NCBI RefSeq assembly: GCF_003992255.1
Contig: NZ_RQVA01000013.1
Span: forward strand, 1-56,675
Direction of reading: 5' to 3'
DNA from: F0422 sp003992255
GTDB taxonomy: Bacteria > Bacillota > Negativicutes > Veillonellales > Veillonellaceae
DNA: 56,675 nt
The position numbers and the translations under genes were made by a program. Shown here piece by piece: positions 42,770 to 52,377 of the stretch (the first letter of the stretch is position 1; each line of letters starts with the position of its first letter). The notes under the pieces are model-generated. The model was not told the DNA's origin and did no database searches. It saw nothing but the letters and a program-made list of their open reading frames with translations.

Positions 42770-45700
42770 ATGAAACATTCTATTTTACTTATCACATCCA
42801 TGACGAAACATTGGCAGTGGGCTAAAGAAATAGAACAACAATACACAGATGAGACTATGTCCGTGGGCATAGTCTTTCTGTCATGTGAAGATGTATCATT
42901 GGAGGGTGTACAGAGAGACATCGATGCAGCTGATATTGTCTTGTTTACGCATGTAGGGAGTACCTTAGATACTCCGTTGGTAAAAGGGATTCACAAATAT
43001 ATTACACAGAAACAAATTCCTTATGTATTAATTTTTCATGACTCTTCGTCCGATGTGCAGAGATATGGTGTGGCAGACAGTGACATCGATCAAATCCAGG
43101 CCTATTTACACCAAGGTGGAACAGAAAACTTCTATGGATTATGCCAATATATGCTATCTTTACGAGGTTATACGGGGCAGGTACAACCGGTGAAAGAATT
43201 ACCGTACCAAGGTATTTTAGGTAGGCAGGGCGAAGTGTATCCATCTTATGAGAAGTATCGTAAGGACTACCATCATAGTGGTCCCGTGGTAGGCATATTT
43301 TTCTATCGTGATGAATGGGTGCAAGGCCAATTAGACTACCCCTATGAACTGTATGATCGTGCATTAGAGCAGGGTCTATCTCCTGTATTAGTATTTGGTC
43401 AGTACAGCAGTAAATCAGGTGGACAATTACGGTGGTACGATTGTTGGGAAACTTTGTTTGCTCATCAGGTGAAAGAGACAATATCTCTTATTATTAATAC
43501 ATGTAAATTCTCCATTATTGGCTTACAAGGAGCGAGTCGTGATGAAATGGCTGAGTTAGGCATCCCTATCTTGCAGGGCTTCGTCACGTATACGAGCTTT
43601 GAAAGTTGGCAAAGGCGATCTCAAGGATTAGAGCCGATGGATATATCCTTTTCCCTATCATTGCCAGAAATGGATGGTATTTTAAATGGTCACATTGTTG
43701 GGACCAGAACCTATGCAGAGGAAAGAGGATATTATTTTAAACCTTACTCTATAGGCATTCAAAAGTTAGTAGACCAAGCCAAACGATGGGTTGCATTACA
43801 ACGGAAAGACAGAGCAAATGTTAAGATTGCCCTATTTCTTCATAATTATCCTCCGAAAAATTCACATATTGGCAATGCTTGTGGCCTAGATACACCAGAA
43901 TCTGTACTTCGATTGCTAGAAGAATTGCAGCGGACAGGATATACGGTGGAAGGGATTCCTCAAACGAGTGAAGAGCTAATGACGATACTGACCAAGCATG
44001 CTACCAATGATGTAGACTGTTTAACAGATAGGGCTATCAAGAAAGCCCCTAAACTTCCAAAAGTACTGTATGATACATGGTTTTCAAAATTGGATAGTAG
44101 TACCCAAGAATCTTTACTCCAGCATTGGGGACGGCCTATAGGTGAGATATTTGTAGAAGATGATGAACTCATCATTCCAGGCGTTGCTTTTGGTAATGTA
44201 TGGGTTTTGGTACAGCCACCACGTGGATTTAGTGATAATCCTGATGCTCTGTACCATTCGCCAGATATTCCGCCAACCCATCATTATGAAGGGGTGTACC
44301 ATTGGGTGCGTACAGTATTTCAAGCAGATGTGGCGATCCACATGGGCACACATGGCAATTTAGAATGGCTACCTGGTAAGGGCACCGCCTTAAGCGAATA
44401 TTGTTATCCTCAATTAGGAATTGAAGATATCCCCAATCTCTATCCGTATTGGACAACTATTGTCGGTGAAGGAATTCAAGCCAAACGACGTAGCCATGGA
44501 GTCTTACTTAGCTACTTATCACCACCGATGAAGCGGTCTGGCTTATATGGTGACTACGAAACGTTGGAACGCTACTTAGATGAGTATGACCATATGAAAG
44601 TACAGGAAATGGGTCAGGAACAAGTAGTACTAGGATATATTTTATCCTCTATAAAAGATTGCCATTTAGAGCACTTGTGTGACCACTTCGACTGGTATCG
44701 AGAGGGTGGTCATGCACACTTTACAGCAGATAGAATAGTGACAGATGAGGAGTGGCGCCACTTAGCAGAGTTGATCGAAAGTGACGAAGCAGAAGAACTG
44801 TTAGGGAATATTCATAATTATTTGATGGATATTCAAAATCGCCATATTCGTTGTGGATTGCATATTTTGGGGCAAAACCCAACGACAGAGGAAGAGGATG
44901 GGTATATTGATGCTTTCATAGACATGCATGGTGTGCCAGATGATATACAGAAAGAAAACCTGTGTGAGACCTATCTTGCAGGGTTGCGCCAAACGACAGA
45001 AGAAATGAGCCAACTATTACGAGGCTTGGAAGGGAAGTATATCCCGCCTAATATTGGAGGTGCTGTTACTAATGGTGGTATCGATGTGCTACCGATGGGG
45101 CGCAATTTTTATGGCGTCGATGAACGGACATTACCGACCGTGCCTGCCTATGCCATCGGTTGTGAACTAGGGGATGCGTTACTCAGTGAATATATTCGAG
45201 AAGAACAGCGATATCCAGAGGAAATCGGTATTGTCTTGTGGGCGGACAACACGCAACGCACTCATGGACAATGTATTGGTGAAGTATTCTATTTATTGGG
45301 TGTACGACCAGTTTACACAGGGAGTCGTGTATCCGATTTAGAAGTCATACCTATCGAGGAATTAGGGCGACCACGTATCGATGTGACAAGTCGTATTAGT
45401 GGCTTATTCCGAGATATGATGCCTTCTGGTGTGATGTGGATTGCCAAAGCCGTACAAATGGTGGGATCTCTTGCTGAGGATCATAGCGTGAATTATGTGA
45501 AAAAACATATAGACCTAGATACAGCTGCGTTAGTAGAAGAAGGCATGGAGTATGAAGAAGCTATCAAAGCGACATCGATTCGTGTCTTTGGGGATGCACC
45601 AGGCGCTTATGGGGCGGGGGTAAATCAAATTTTAGAACAAAGCAACTGGTCTACTCGTGAAGACTTAGCCAACGCCTATGTCACATGGGGCGGTTATGGA

Positions 45701-46306
45701 TATGATGAACAGGGGGACATTATCCCAAGCCATCAACAGTTTCGTAAACGGTTAGGTTCCATTGAAGTGACTGTGAAAAATGAAGATAATCGAGAGGTTA
45801 GCTTGTTAAGTACAGATGATTTCAACGCCTACCACGGAGGGATGATTGCAGCTGTAGAATCTATCAAAGGTGTACAACCGAAATCATTCATAGGCGATAC
45901 AACGTATCGCAAGGACATTTTGGTGCGTTCGTTAGAAGATGAAATTCAGTGGCAATTCCGCAGTGAACCAATGAACCCTATTTTTATAGAGGGGATGATG
46001 AAACACGGCTACAAGGGGGCTGCTGATATGGCTTCCTATGTACAACATACCTATGAATGGGATGCTACCAGCGATATGGTGCAAGATTGGATGTATGATG
46101 CTTACACAGACGAGTATGTCATGAATCAGGACGTACAGGATTGGATGCGCCAAGTCAATCCTTGGGCCTTAGAGGCTATTTGTCATACTTTATTGGAAGC
46201 AGAACAACGAGGCCTCTGGGAGGCTAGTGATGATCGCCGAGAAGGATTACGAGAGGTAGCGATGTCTTTGGAAGAAGATCTAGAGGGGTATTATGATGAA
46301 CCGTAG
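42770..46306 (+). CDS. CobN-like chelatase large subunit (possible heme dechelatase, HmuS-like)
   Basis: An 1178-residue protein of the CobN/ChlH family, the tetrapyrrole-binding large subunit of cobalto- and magnesium-chelatases. The conserved HMGTHGNLEWLPGK motif runs from His524 to Lys537. Other family features are GDYETLERYLDEY and, near the C-terminus, WGGYGYDEQG. It ends without a membrane span. No cob genes are nearby, and the flanking genes are a TonB receptor and an iron-type ABC transporter. This matches the hmu layout of Bacteroidetes, where the CobN-like HmuS takes iron out of heme. I infer heme as substrate; cobaltochelatase is the alternative. Confidence 0.85.
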   Translation: MKHSILLITSMTKHWQWAKEIEQQYTDETMSVGIVFLSCEDVSLEGVQRDIDAADIVLFTHVGSTLDTPLVKGIHKYITQKQIPYVLIFHDSSSDVQRYGVADSDIDQIQAYLHQGGTENFYGLCQYMLSLRGYTGQVQPVKELPYQGILGRQGEVYPSYEKYRKDYHHSGPVVGIFFYRDEWVQGQLDYPYELYDRALEQGLSPVLVFGQYSSKSGGQLRWYDCWETLFAHQVKETISLIINTCKFSIIGLQGASRDEMAELGIPILQGFVTYTSFESWQRRSQGLEPMDISFSLSLPEMDGILNGHIVGTRTYAEERGYYFKPYSIGIQKLVDQAKRWVALQRKDRANVKIALFLHNYPPKNSHIGNACGLDTPESVLRLLEELQRTGYTVEGIPQTSEELMTILTKHATNDVDCLTDRAIKKAPKLPKVLYDTWFSKLDSSTQESLLQHWGRPIGEIFVEDDELIIPGVAFGNVWVLVQPPRGFSDNPDALYHSPDIPPTHHYEGVYHWVRTVFQADVAIHMGTHGNLEWLPGKGTALSEYCYPQLGIEDIPNLYPYWTTIVGEGIQAKRRSHGVLLSYLSPPMKRSGLYGDYETLERYLDEYDHMKVQEMGQEQVVLGYILSSIKDCHLEHLCDHFDWYREGGHAHFTADRIVTDEEWRHLAELIESDEAEELLGNIHNYLMDIQNRHIRCGLHILGQNPTTEEEDGYIDAFIDMHGVPDDIQKENLCETYLAGLRQTTEEMSQLLRGLEGKYIPPNIGGAVTNGGIDVLPMGRNFYGVDERTLPTVPAYAIGCELGDALLSEYIREEQRYPEEIGIVLWADNTQRTHGQCIGEVFYLLGVRPVYTGSRVSDLEVIPIEELGRPRIDVTSRISGLFRDMMPSGVMWIAKAVQMVGSLAEDHSVNYVKKHIDLDTAALVEEGMEYEEAIKATSIRVFGDAPGAYGAGVNQILEQSNWSTREDLANAYVTWGGYGYDEQGDIIPSHQQFRKRLGSIEVTVKNEDNREVSLLSTDDFNAYHGGMIAAVESIKGVQPKSFIGDTTYRKDILVRSLEDEIQWQFRSEPMNPIFIEGMMKHGYKGAADMASYVQHTYEWDATSDMVQDWMYDAYTDEYVMNQDVQDWMRQVNPWALEAICHTLLEAEQRGLWEASDDRREGLREVAMSLEEDLEGYYDEP

Positions 46307-47267
46307 AATGCTGTATTTACTCATCAGTGTGTTCCTGTTAATTGCCATTTTAATAGGTATTTCTAGTTGGATTTCTGCGATTACCCATAGTGAACCACCT
46401 AATCTTATACAAGGAGAACAACGAACAATCATCGATGATTGGGGACGAGCGATTACTGTTCCTGTGGAAGCGAAGCGAATTGTCTCTTTAACCTCTGCCT
46501 ATGAACCTATATTATTAGAGATGGTAGGGCCTAGTCGATTAGGGGCTGTTAGCTTTCTATCAAAAACAAAGGGATATGGGCCGAACTATGAACTGGCAAA
46601 ATCTGTGAAAGTTTCTTTATACTCCTATGCGGTGGAGAAAATTGTATATTTACACCCTGACTTGGTGATTGCTCCAGAGTATACAAGCCGAGATGTACTA
46701 GATGGATTAGAGCATATGGGAATTCCTGTGGTCATCATCAGCAGTCCTAAAACAGTACAAGAAACCATAGAGTTAGTGGAACGATTAGGATATGTTGTAG
46801 GAGCAGAGGAGAAGGCTCACAGCATGACTGCTAAGATGCAACAAGATATAGAAGAGGTAAAAGCTCTATCTGCAGACACAAAAGGGCAAGTCGTGATTTC
46901 TATGTCATCCATGGAAGGCTTTTCAGGGACGGGAAGCTTGTTTGATGACATGACCCGTGTCATGGGGCTTGTGAATGGACCGAGCCACTTAGGATATGCA
47001 CCGAGGACTGCTTTCACGGAAGAGCGCATTATTGAAATGAATCCTGATGTGATTCTCATACCAGTGTACGACAAAAGTGAAATGGCGTGGCAAACATTAT
47101 ACCGAGATAATCCTGGGTTGCAAACGGTAAAAGCTGTACAAGAGCATCGTGTGTTGCCCATGGACGCATCAAATTTATATGCAGGAAATCAATTTATCGG
47201 TGAATCCATGAAAGATATTTTGCGCATCGTTCGAGAGAGCGAGAAAGGAGAAGGCACACATGAATAG
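46296..47267 (+). CDS. ABC transporter periplasmic binding protein (FepB/BtuF/HmuT type)
   Basis: A 323-residue protein of the iron-siderophore/heme/B12 binding class. An N-terminal membrane segment (about 5-27) has no lipobox Cys, so it is a membrane-anchored or secreted form. The core has DDWGRAITVPVEAKRIVSLT, the usual start of this fold, and a second lobe ending in QFIGESMKDILRI. It overlaps the CobN-like gene by 11 nt and the permease by 8 nt. ATG codons at 46293 and 46296 are both possible. Ligand class follows from position; heme is most likely. Confidence 0.88.
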   Translation: MNRRMLYLLISVFLLIAILIGISSWISAITHSEPPNLIQGEQRTIIDDWGRAITVPVEAKRIVSLTSAYEPILLEMVGPSRLGAVSFLSKTKGYGPNYELAKSVKVSLYSYAVEKIVYLHPDLVIAPEYTSRDVLDGLEHMGIPVVIISSPKTVQETIELVERLGYVVGAEEKAHSMTAKMQQDIEEVKALSADTKGQVVISMSSMEGFSGTGSLFDDMTRVMGLVNGPSHLGYAPRTAFTEERIIEMNPDVILIPVYDKSEMAWQTLYRDNPGLQTVKAVQEHRVLPMDASNLYAGNQFIGESMKDILRIVRESEKGEGTHE

Positions 47268-48246
47268 ACCGTGGTTCTATATGGTTGGCATGATGATATT
47301 GCTATTGGTGCTTATAGTCGTGTCCTTGTGTATGGGTATTATTCCCATCAGTGCTGGTGATTTCTTGCATTTAACAGAGGAGCAAGAACGAATTTTATAT
47401 TTTATACGGTTGCCTAGAATTTTAGTGGCTATTTCTATTGGTATGGCCTTGGCCATTGCAGGGGCAGTCATGCAGGGCGTATTTGGTAACCCGTTGGCAG
47501 ATCCAGGCATAATGGGCGTTGTATCTGGGGCTTCCACGGGGGCTGTGATTGCGGTAGCATTAGGGTTGTCATCGGTGAGTGCCTATTACATGCCATCCTT
47601 TGCATTTATAGGCGCCTTGACAGCGTTGGGTATTACGATGCTCCTCAGTTGGTATAAAGGGCGAATGGACCCTCGCATTTTATTGTTAGCAGGGGTAGCG
47701 ATCAGCATGCTGTTGGGGGCCTTGACATCTGGAGTTTTAACGTTGATGAATGAATATCGTTTGAAAGAGTTTCTATTCTGGATGGTTGGTAGTTTAGAGT
47801 ATCGCCGATGGGATCATGTGGCCATTGCGTTACCTGCCATTGCGGTAGGAACAGCGATTATTATAGCATTGAGTAAACATTTAAATATTTTAGTGATGGG
47901 CGAAGTAGAAGCAAGAGCTGTAGGTATGAATACCAATCGGTATCGTATGATTTTCTTACTATTATCAGCTATGATGACGGCTATTTCTGTATGTGTAGGT
48001 GGTAGTATCGGCTTTGTGGGCCTTGTGGTACCGCACATGGTGCGCCTCTTAGTGGGGCCTGACCACCGCCTTGTGATACCTGCCTCTGCCTTAGGGGGTG
48101 CTTGTTTTGTGTTGTTGTGCGATACATTGGGACGAACCTTATTCCATCCTGTGGATATACGAGTGGGCATTATGACGGCTCTATTAGGAACGCCGTATTT
48201 CTTATTCCTCTTACATCGTTTGAAAGTGAAAGGAGGTTCTCTATGA
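47260..48246 (+). CDS. FecCD-family ABC permease
   Basis: A 328-residue inner-membrane permease of the FecCD/BtuC type, with about ten spans. Family motifs include RLPRILVAISIGMALAIAGA and GNPLADPGIMGV near the N-terminus and GFVGLVVPHMVRLLVGPDHR later. It forms a homodimer with the ATPase encoded next. Overlaps on both sides (8 nt and 4 nt) show a tightly coupled transporter. The substrate follows from the operon: heme, siderophore or B12, with heme favoured. Confidence 0.93.
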   Translation: MNRPWFYMVGMMILLLVLIVVSLCMGIIPISAGDFLHLTEEQERILYFIRLPRILVAISIGMALAIAGAVMQGVFGNPLADPGIMGVVSGASTGAVIAVALGLSSVSAYYMPSFAFIGALTALGITMLLSWYKGRMDPRILLLAGVAISMLLGALTSGVLTLMNEYRLKEFLFWMVGSLEYRRWDHVAIALPAIAVGTAIIIALSKHLNILVMGEVEARAVGMNTNRYRMIFLLLSAMMTAISVCVGGSIGFVGLVVPHMVRLLVGPDHRLVIPASALGGACFVLLCDTLGRTLFHPVDIRVGIMTALLGTPYFLFLLHRLKVKGGSL

Positions 48247-49043
48247 ATGACGTAGTATTGCGCTTAGAAGAGGTATCTGTATACCGTGATGGACAACCAA
48301 TCGTTCAAGATGTAACCAAAGACTTTTACAAAGGAGAATGTATCGGTATTATAGGGGCGAATGGGAATGGTAAAACCACATTGCTAAAAGCGATCCGCCA
48401 GCTATTACCCTATGAGGGGCATATTTATGGAAATGGACAAGATTTGGCGAAACAGTCGGATATATTTATTGCTAAAACGATGAGTTATATGCAACAACAA
48501 GTGGAGATTCCTTACGCTTTCAGTGCTGAAGAAATCGTCATGACTGGTCGTTATGCGTACCAATCTTGGTGGGATAGTGAAAGCGACGAAGATCGCCGTA
48601 TTGTGCAAGAGGTAATGGCGTATACGGGGGTATCACATTTAAAAGATCATCGCTTAGAACAGGTCAGCGGTGGAGAAAAGCAGCGTATTTTGTTAGCTAA
48701 ATCACTAGCTCAAGAGACAGATATTATGCTCTTAGATGAGCCGACCTCTGCCCTCGATAAAGGCCATAGTGATGATATGTTCCGATTCTTTCAACATTTG
48801 TGCAAGCAAGGAAAAACTATCATTACCGTTGTACATGATTTAGAATTAGCCGCTAAATATTGCACACGATTATTGCTCATTGGGGAACATCGTGTCATTG
48901 CAGATGGTACGCCAGAAGAAGTATTGCAGCCAGATTATATTAAACGGGCCTTTGATATGGATACGGATGTATTTAGAGACGAACGGTATGGTCAGTTACG
49001 TATAGAAATAATTCCTAGTAAAGGAAGATGGCAAGGAGATTAA
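48243..49043 (+). CDS. ABC transporter ATPase of the FecE/BtuD/HmuV type
   Basis: A 266-residue ATP-binding subunit. Walker A is GANGNGKTT, the signature is VSGGEKQRI and Walker B is IMLLDEPTSALD. AAGGAGG and the ATG at 48243 decide the start; a much longer in-frame reading begins inside the permease gene and is not credible. It overlaps the permease stop by 4 nt and precedes the ChlI-like gene by 1 nt, so transporter and chelatase subunits are made from one message. Confidence 0.94.
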   Translation: MNDVVLRLEEVSVYRDGQPIVQDVTKDFYKGECIGIIGANGNGKTTLLKAIRQLLPYEGHIYGNGQDLAKQSDIFIAKTMSYMQQQVEIPYAFSAEEIVMTGRYAYQSWWDSESDEDRRIVQEVMAYTGVSHLKDHRLEQVSGGEKQRILLAKSLAQETDIMLLDEPTSALDKGHSDDMFRFFQHLCKQGKTIITVVHDLELAAKYCTRLLLIGEHRVIADGTPEEVLQPDYIKRAFDMDTDVFRDERYGQLRIEIIPSKGRWQGD

Positions 49044-49044
49044 G

Positions 49045-49986
49045 ATGAGTACTATATATCCTTTTACAGCCTTAGTTGGACAAGATCAAATGAAATTAGC
49101 ATTGCTCCTCAATGCGGTAGACCCACGAGTAGGTGGTGTGTTGATACAAGGTGATAAGGGAACGGCAAAATCGACGGCGGTACGAGGCTTAGCCAAGGTG
49201 CTGCCTATGCATCGTGATGGAACGCCTATGAAAGTGGTGGACCTTCCTTTGCATTGTACGGAAGACAGATTGGTGGGTACCTTGGATATTGAGCGGATGC
49301 TACAAGAGGGAAAGCAAGAGTTTTCTCCAGGCATATTATTTGAGGCCCACGAAAATATTCTCTATGTAGATGAAGTTAATTTACTGGAGGATTATTTAGT
49401 GGATACATTGCTAGATGTGGCGGCCATGGGAGTGAATCGGGTCGAACGTGAGGGCATTAGCCATATTCATCCATCTCGATTTATTTTGGTGGGCACCATG
49501 AACCCAGAGGAGGGTGCTATTCGACCGCAATTACTAGATCGTTTTGGTCTATCTGTGACTGTGAAAGCAGAAACAGATGTAGCATTGCGGATGGAGGTAT
49601 TGCGCCGCCGACTGGCCTTTGAAGATAATCCGCAAGCATTTATTGAGTCCTACAGCAATGACGATGAAGCGTTGCGTGAAACCATTGAAACAGCTCGTAA
49701 AGTATTGCCTACGATTGTGGTAGATACGAATCTATTAGAATTAATTGCCAATATATCGATTGCCCTAGGCGTAGAAGGACATCGTTCGGATATTACCTTG
49801 CTTAATGCTAGTCGTGCCTTAGCGGCCTTACAAGGGGAGCCCCATGTGACCATCGATCATCTGAAACAGTTGACACCTCTTGTGGTATCGCATCGGATGA
49901 AACGGAAGCCTTTTGAGCAACGTGAATTTGATGAAAGTATGTTAAAGAATCTATGGGCTACCCATGATACATCCTACAAACAGTAG
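49045..49986 (+). CDS. ChlI/BchI-like AAA+ chelatase motor subunit
   Basis: A 313-residue AAA+ ATPase of the magnesium-chelatase I type. Walker A is GDKGTAKST (residues 36-44), Walker B is LYVDEVN, and GTMNPEEGAIRPQLLDRFGL carries the sensor and the arginine-finger region. In chelatases this subunit forms hexameric rings with a D subunit and drives metal insertion by the large subunit. With the CobN-like protein and the ChlD-like protein (next) a full three-subunit complex is encoded here. Length is slightly shorter than plant and cyanobacterial ChlI. Confidence 0.9.
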   Translation: MSTIYPFTALVGQDQMKLALLLNAVDPRVGGVLIQGDKGTAKSTAVRGLAKVLPMHRDGTPMKVVDLPLHCTEDRLVGTLDIERMLQEGKQEFSPGILFEAHENILYVDEVNLLEDYLVDTLLDVAAMGVNRVEREGISHIHPSRFILVGTMNPEEGAIRPQLLDRFGLSVTVKAETDVALRMEVLRRRLAFEDNPQAFIESYSNDDEALRETIETARKVLPTIVVDTNLLELIANISIALGVEGHRSDITLLNASRALAALQGEPHVTIDHLKQLTPLVVSHRMKRKPFEQREFDESMLKNLWATHDTSYKQ

Positions 49987-50079
49987 ATAATGTATTTCAT
50001 AGATACCGTAGTTAGCGAATCTAATATAACTAGCGTAATAGTTTAACTAACAAAGATTTTGTTAAAGGAGGTGAATGGA

Positions 50080-52053
50080 ATGAGTGTACAAATAAATACA
50101 GGCATTCACCTCTTTTTGCAAGAACCTTTGTTGCGCACATTGCTGCTCTCAGGTGAAGTGGGAACGGGAAAAACTTATGCCCTGTTACAAGCATTGTATG
50201 ATAGGGGCCGAATTTATACGACGATTACGTCTCACACCGATGTGAGTGCTATGCATGCAGTAATGGATATACAAAGGACTTTAGAAACAGGTCAGATTGT
50301 GACACAAGCACATCCTTGGGATGGCTATGATTTACTTATCTGCGAAGGATTGGATCATTTTGATAGGTTGATGTGGTTACAGATTCTTCATGAGCAAAAT
50401 CGGCGATACGAAGCGGGAAGACCGCTACAAATCATTGCAACGTATACAGGAACAGAAGGGCTATCGCAATGGGTCTATGATATGGACTTGTGGATTCCCA
50501 TAGAGTCGCCAGATGCGGACACTAGAGTACAGGTCCTAGCAGATAGAGACCATGCAGATACATATGAGAACAGTGCGACTTGTGAAAGTTACTACATTGA
50601 GGGAACTCTTCGCACGGGAACCGCAATAGATGTATATGGATTCTACAGAGAAGAACAGATTTCTCCTGAGGGAAAAATAATGGTTGCATTTGAAAACCAT
50701 AGAGAAGAGCCGATTCGTTCTAAGGGGAAATTAATAGATATACCTGGAATCCCAACTGTGCATGATAGCATATATACATATATTTCCAGTCTAGTAGAGA
50801 AATTCAACATTTCCTTTATGGGAATGGAATATATTCTACTAAAAGCGGCTATAGGTTTAGCTAGAGAAAAAGGTCATCAATTTGTGGAGCCTATCGATGT
50901 AGAAACAGTACTTCCTTGGACATTACCACAGAAAATGAAGAACCTAGTGACTCCTCCAATATCTCAAGATGGAGATGCACAGGATCCATCAGATCGAAGG
51001 ACATCTGATAAGACAAGAACTGAACAAGAGAAACCGCAAGAGGCCAGTTCAAACCGAGAACAAGAGAACAATGGCTCACAAGGGATGGATAGGGAGAACG
51101 ACCGTGATGAGCAAATAGGAAGAATGTCTCAGGGGATGACAACAGATAGCGATGAATCTCACGATGGACAATCAAAAGAGGAAACCACTCTGGAACTAGA
51201 TCAGACAGAAGAGGAACTAGATGCTAGTCATGATGGAGGAGACAGAGAAAAAGATACTAACGGACAGGGCCAACGTAAGCCCAATATAGGTAAGATAGAG
51301 GAGTCCTTTACACTTTCAGAAGCGGTGGAAACACAGGTGTTACATCTATATGGGATATTGCAATCTGGATCCGAAAAGAAACAAATAGACATCAGTGCCG
51401 ACGGTCGAGGCTCTAAGGTGCATCGTCAAGGAACTGCAGGGAGAACCATTGCTTGGATTCCAACGATAGTACAAGGGATTATACGCAGCCGCCAACTACC
51501 TATTCGGCTAACCATAGAAGATGTCAGATATGCTATGCATCAGGAAATGCCAAAAGAAGCAATCTATTTAGTAGTTGATACAAGCGGATCTATGGGGCAG
51601 AGACAACGTTTAAAGGGGACAGAGAAGTTGCTTTCACAATTGATACAAATGATGTATGTAAAACGACAGTATGTATCGCTCATCACTTTTCAAAAGCAGG
51701 GGGCGCATTGTGTGGTGCCATTGACGCAGCGAATCGAATCCATCCCCAAAGCACTGGGGGATGCTCGAATTGGGGGCAGAACGCCCTTTGTGAAAGGTCT
51801 TGAGGAAGCGGCAAAACAGATAAGAGTCGATATGTCTCAAATGGGGTATATACAGGCTAATGTAGTAGTCATAACGGATGGGAAGGTAACATCTCAAGCA
51901 CTACAAGGGTTAGAACAAGTTGGCGACTGGCTTATCAGTCAGCGGATACAAACGATTGTAATTGATACCGATACTAGCTTTGTTCGTATGAATCGAGGGA
52001 AAGAGATTGCTCGTATGCTAGGGGCAGAGTATGTAAGGGTACAAGACATATAA
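50080..52053 (+). CDS. ChlD/BchD-like AAA+ and vWA chelatase subunit
   Basis: A 657-residue D-type subunit. The N-terminal AAA+ domain keeps a Walker A motif (GEVGTGKT, residues 25-32), while its later AAA motifs look weak. An acidic and Gln/Asp/Ser-rich linker runs from about 305 to 405. The C-terminal von Willebrand A domain has the metal site DTSGSMG starting at Asp500. In chelatases the D subunit joins the ring of I subunits to the large subunit. AAGGAGG lies before the ATG at 50080; an upstream in-frame TTG does not fit the box. A 93-nt gap with nothing visible separates it from the ChlI-like gene. Confidence 0.88.
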   Translation: MSVQINTGIHLFLQEPLLRTLLLSGEVGTGKTYALLQALYDRGRIYTTITSHTDVSAMHAVMDIQRTLETGQIVTQAHPWDGYDLLICEGLDHFDRLMWLQILHEQNRRYEAGRPLQIIATYTGTEGLSQWVYDMDLWIPIESPDADTRVQVLADRDHADTYENSATCESYYIEGTLRTGTAIDVYGFYREEQISPEGKIMVAFENHREEPIRSKGKLIDIPGIPTVHDSIYTYISSLVEKFNISFMGMEYILLKAAIGLAREKGHQFVEPIDVETVLPWTLPQKMKNLVTPPISQDGDAQDPSDRRTSDKTRTEQEKPQEASSNREQENNGSQGMDRENDRDEQIGRMSQGMTTDSDESHDGQSKEETTLELDQTEEELDASHDGGDREKDTNGQGQRKPNIGKIEESFTLSEAVETQVLHLYGILQSGSEKKQIDISADGRGSKVHRQGTAGRTIAWIPTIVQGIIRSRQLPIRLTIEDVRYAMHQEMPKEAIYLVVDTSGSMGQRQRLKGTEKLLSQLIQMMYVKRQYVSLITFQKQGAHCVVPLTQRIESIPKALGDARIGGRTPFVKGLEEAAKQIRVDMSQMGYIQANVVVITDGKVTSQALQGLEQVGDWLISQRIQTIVIDTDTSFVRMNRGKEIARMLGAEYVRVQDI

Positions 52054-52117
52054 CCAAAGAGCATAGAATCTAACAGTTCCTTATTAAATGAGGGACATCC
52101 CCCATACAGGGGTCTCA

Positions 52118-52166
52118 GAGGCGATAACAACATGTACATTTTACATGTTTGTTACCGCCTCTTTTT
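52118..52166 (+). terminator. Terminator after the chelatase operon
   Basis: AGAGGCGATAACAACATGTA (52118-52137) pairs with TACATGTTTGTTACCGCCTC (52142-52161), with small mismatches, then TTTTT. Confidence 0.85.
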
Positions 52167-52234
52167 GTATGTAAGGATAACAAAATATACTCTTAATGAA
52201 GAAAAGTATAGTAATGCAAGGTAAGACAATGTTA

Positions 52235-52250
52235 GATAATTATTATTATC
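52235..52250. promoter_or_regulatory. Possible Fur-like box before hemE
   Basis: GATAATTATTATTATC resembles half of a Fur-type AT-rich dyad, 128 nt before hemE. It is simple AT-rich sequence, so the call is tentative. Nothing else stands out between the terminator and hemE. Confidence 0.25.
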
Positions 52251-52377
52251 TTATAGATGAAAATCGATATACACTTTATATGTAGTGATAGAATCTATAG
52301 GTAATTATAGCTACCATATGCTACAATAGAATATAGAATCCAAGTTTGGTTTGGTAAAAGGTAAGGTGTAATTATAT

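Noticed and set aside
48102..48242. Longer N-terminus for the ABC ATPase
   Set aside because: It would overlap the permease by about 145 nt and lacks a ribosome-binding site. The ATG at 48243 has AAGGAGG upstream.
42770..52053. Aerobic-type cobaltochelatase for B12 synthesis
   Set aside because: Not fully excluded. No cobalamin synthesis gene is nearby, no cobalamin riboswitch is visible, and the operon is built around an outer-membrane importer with heme-receptor-like features.
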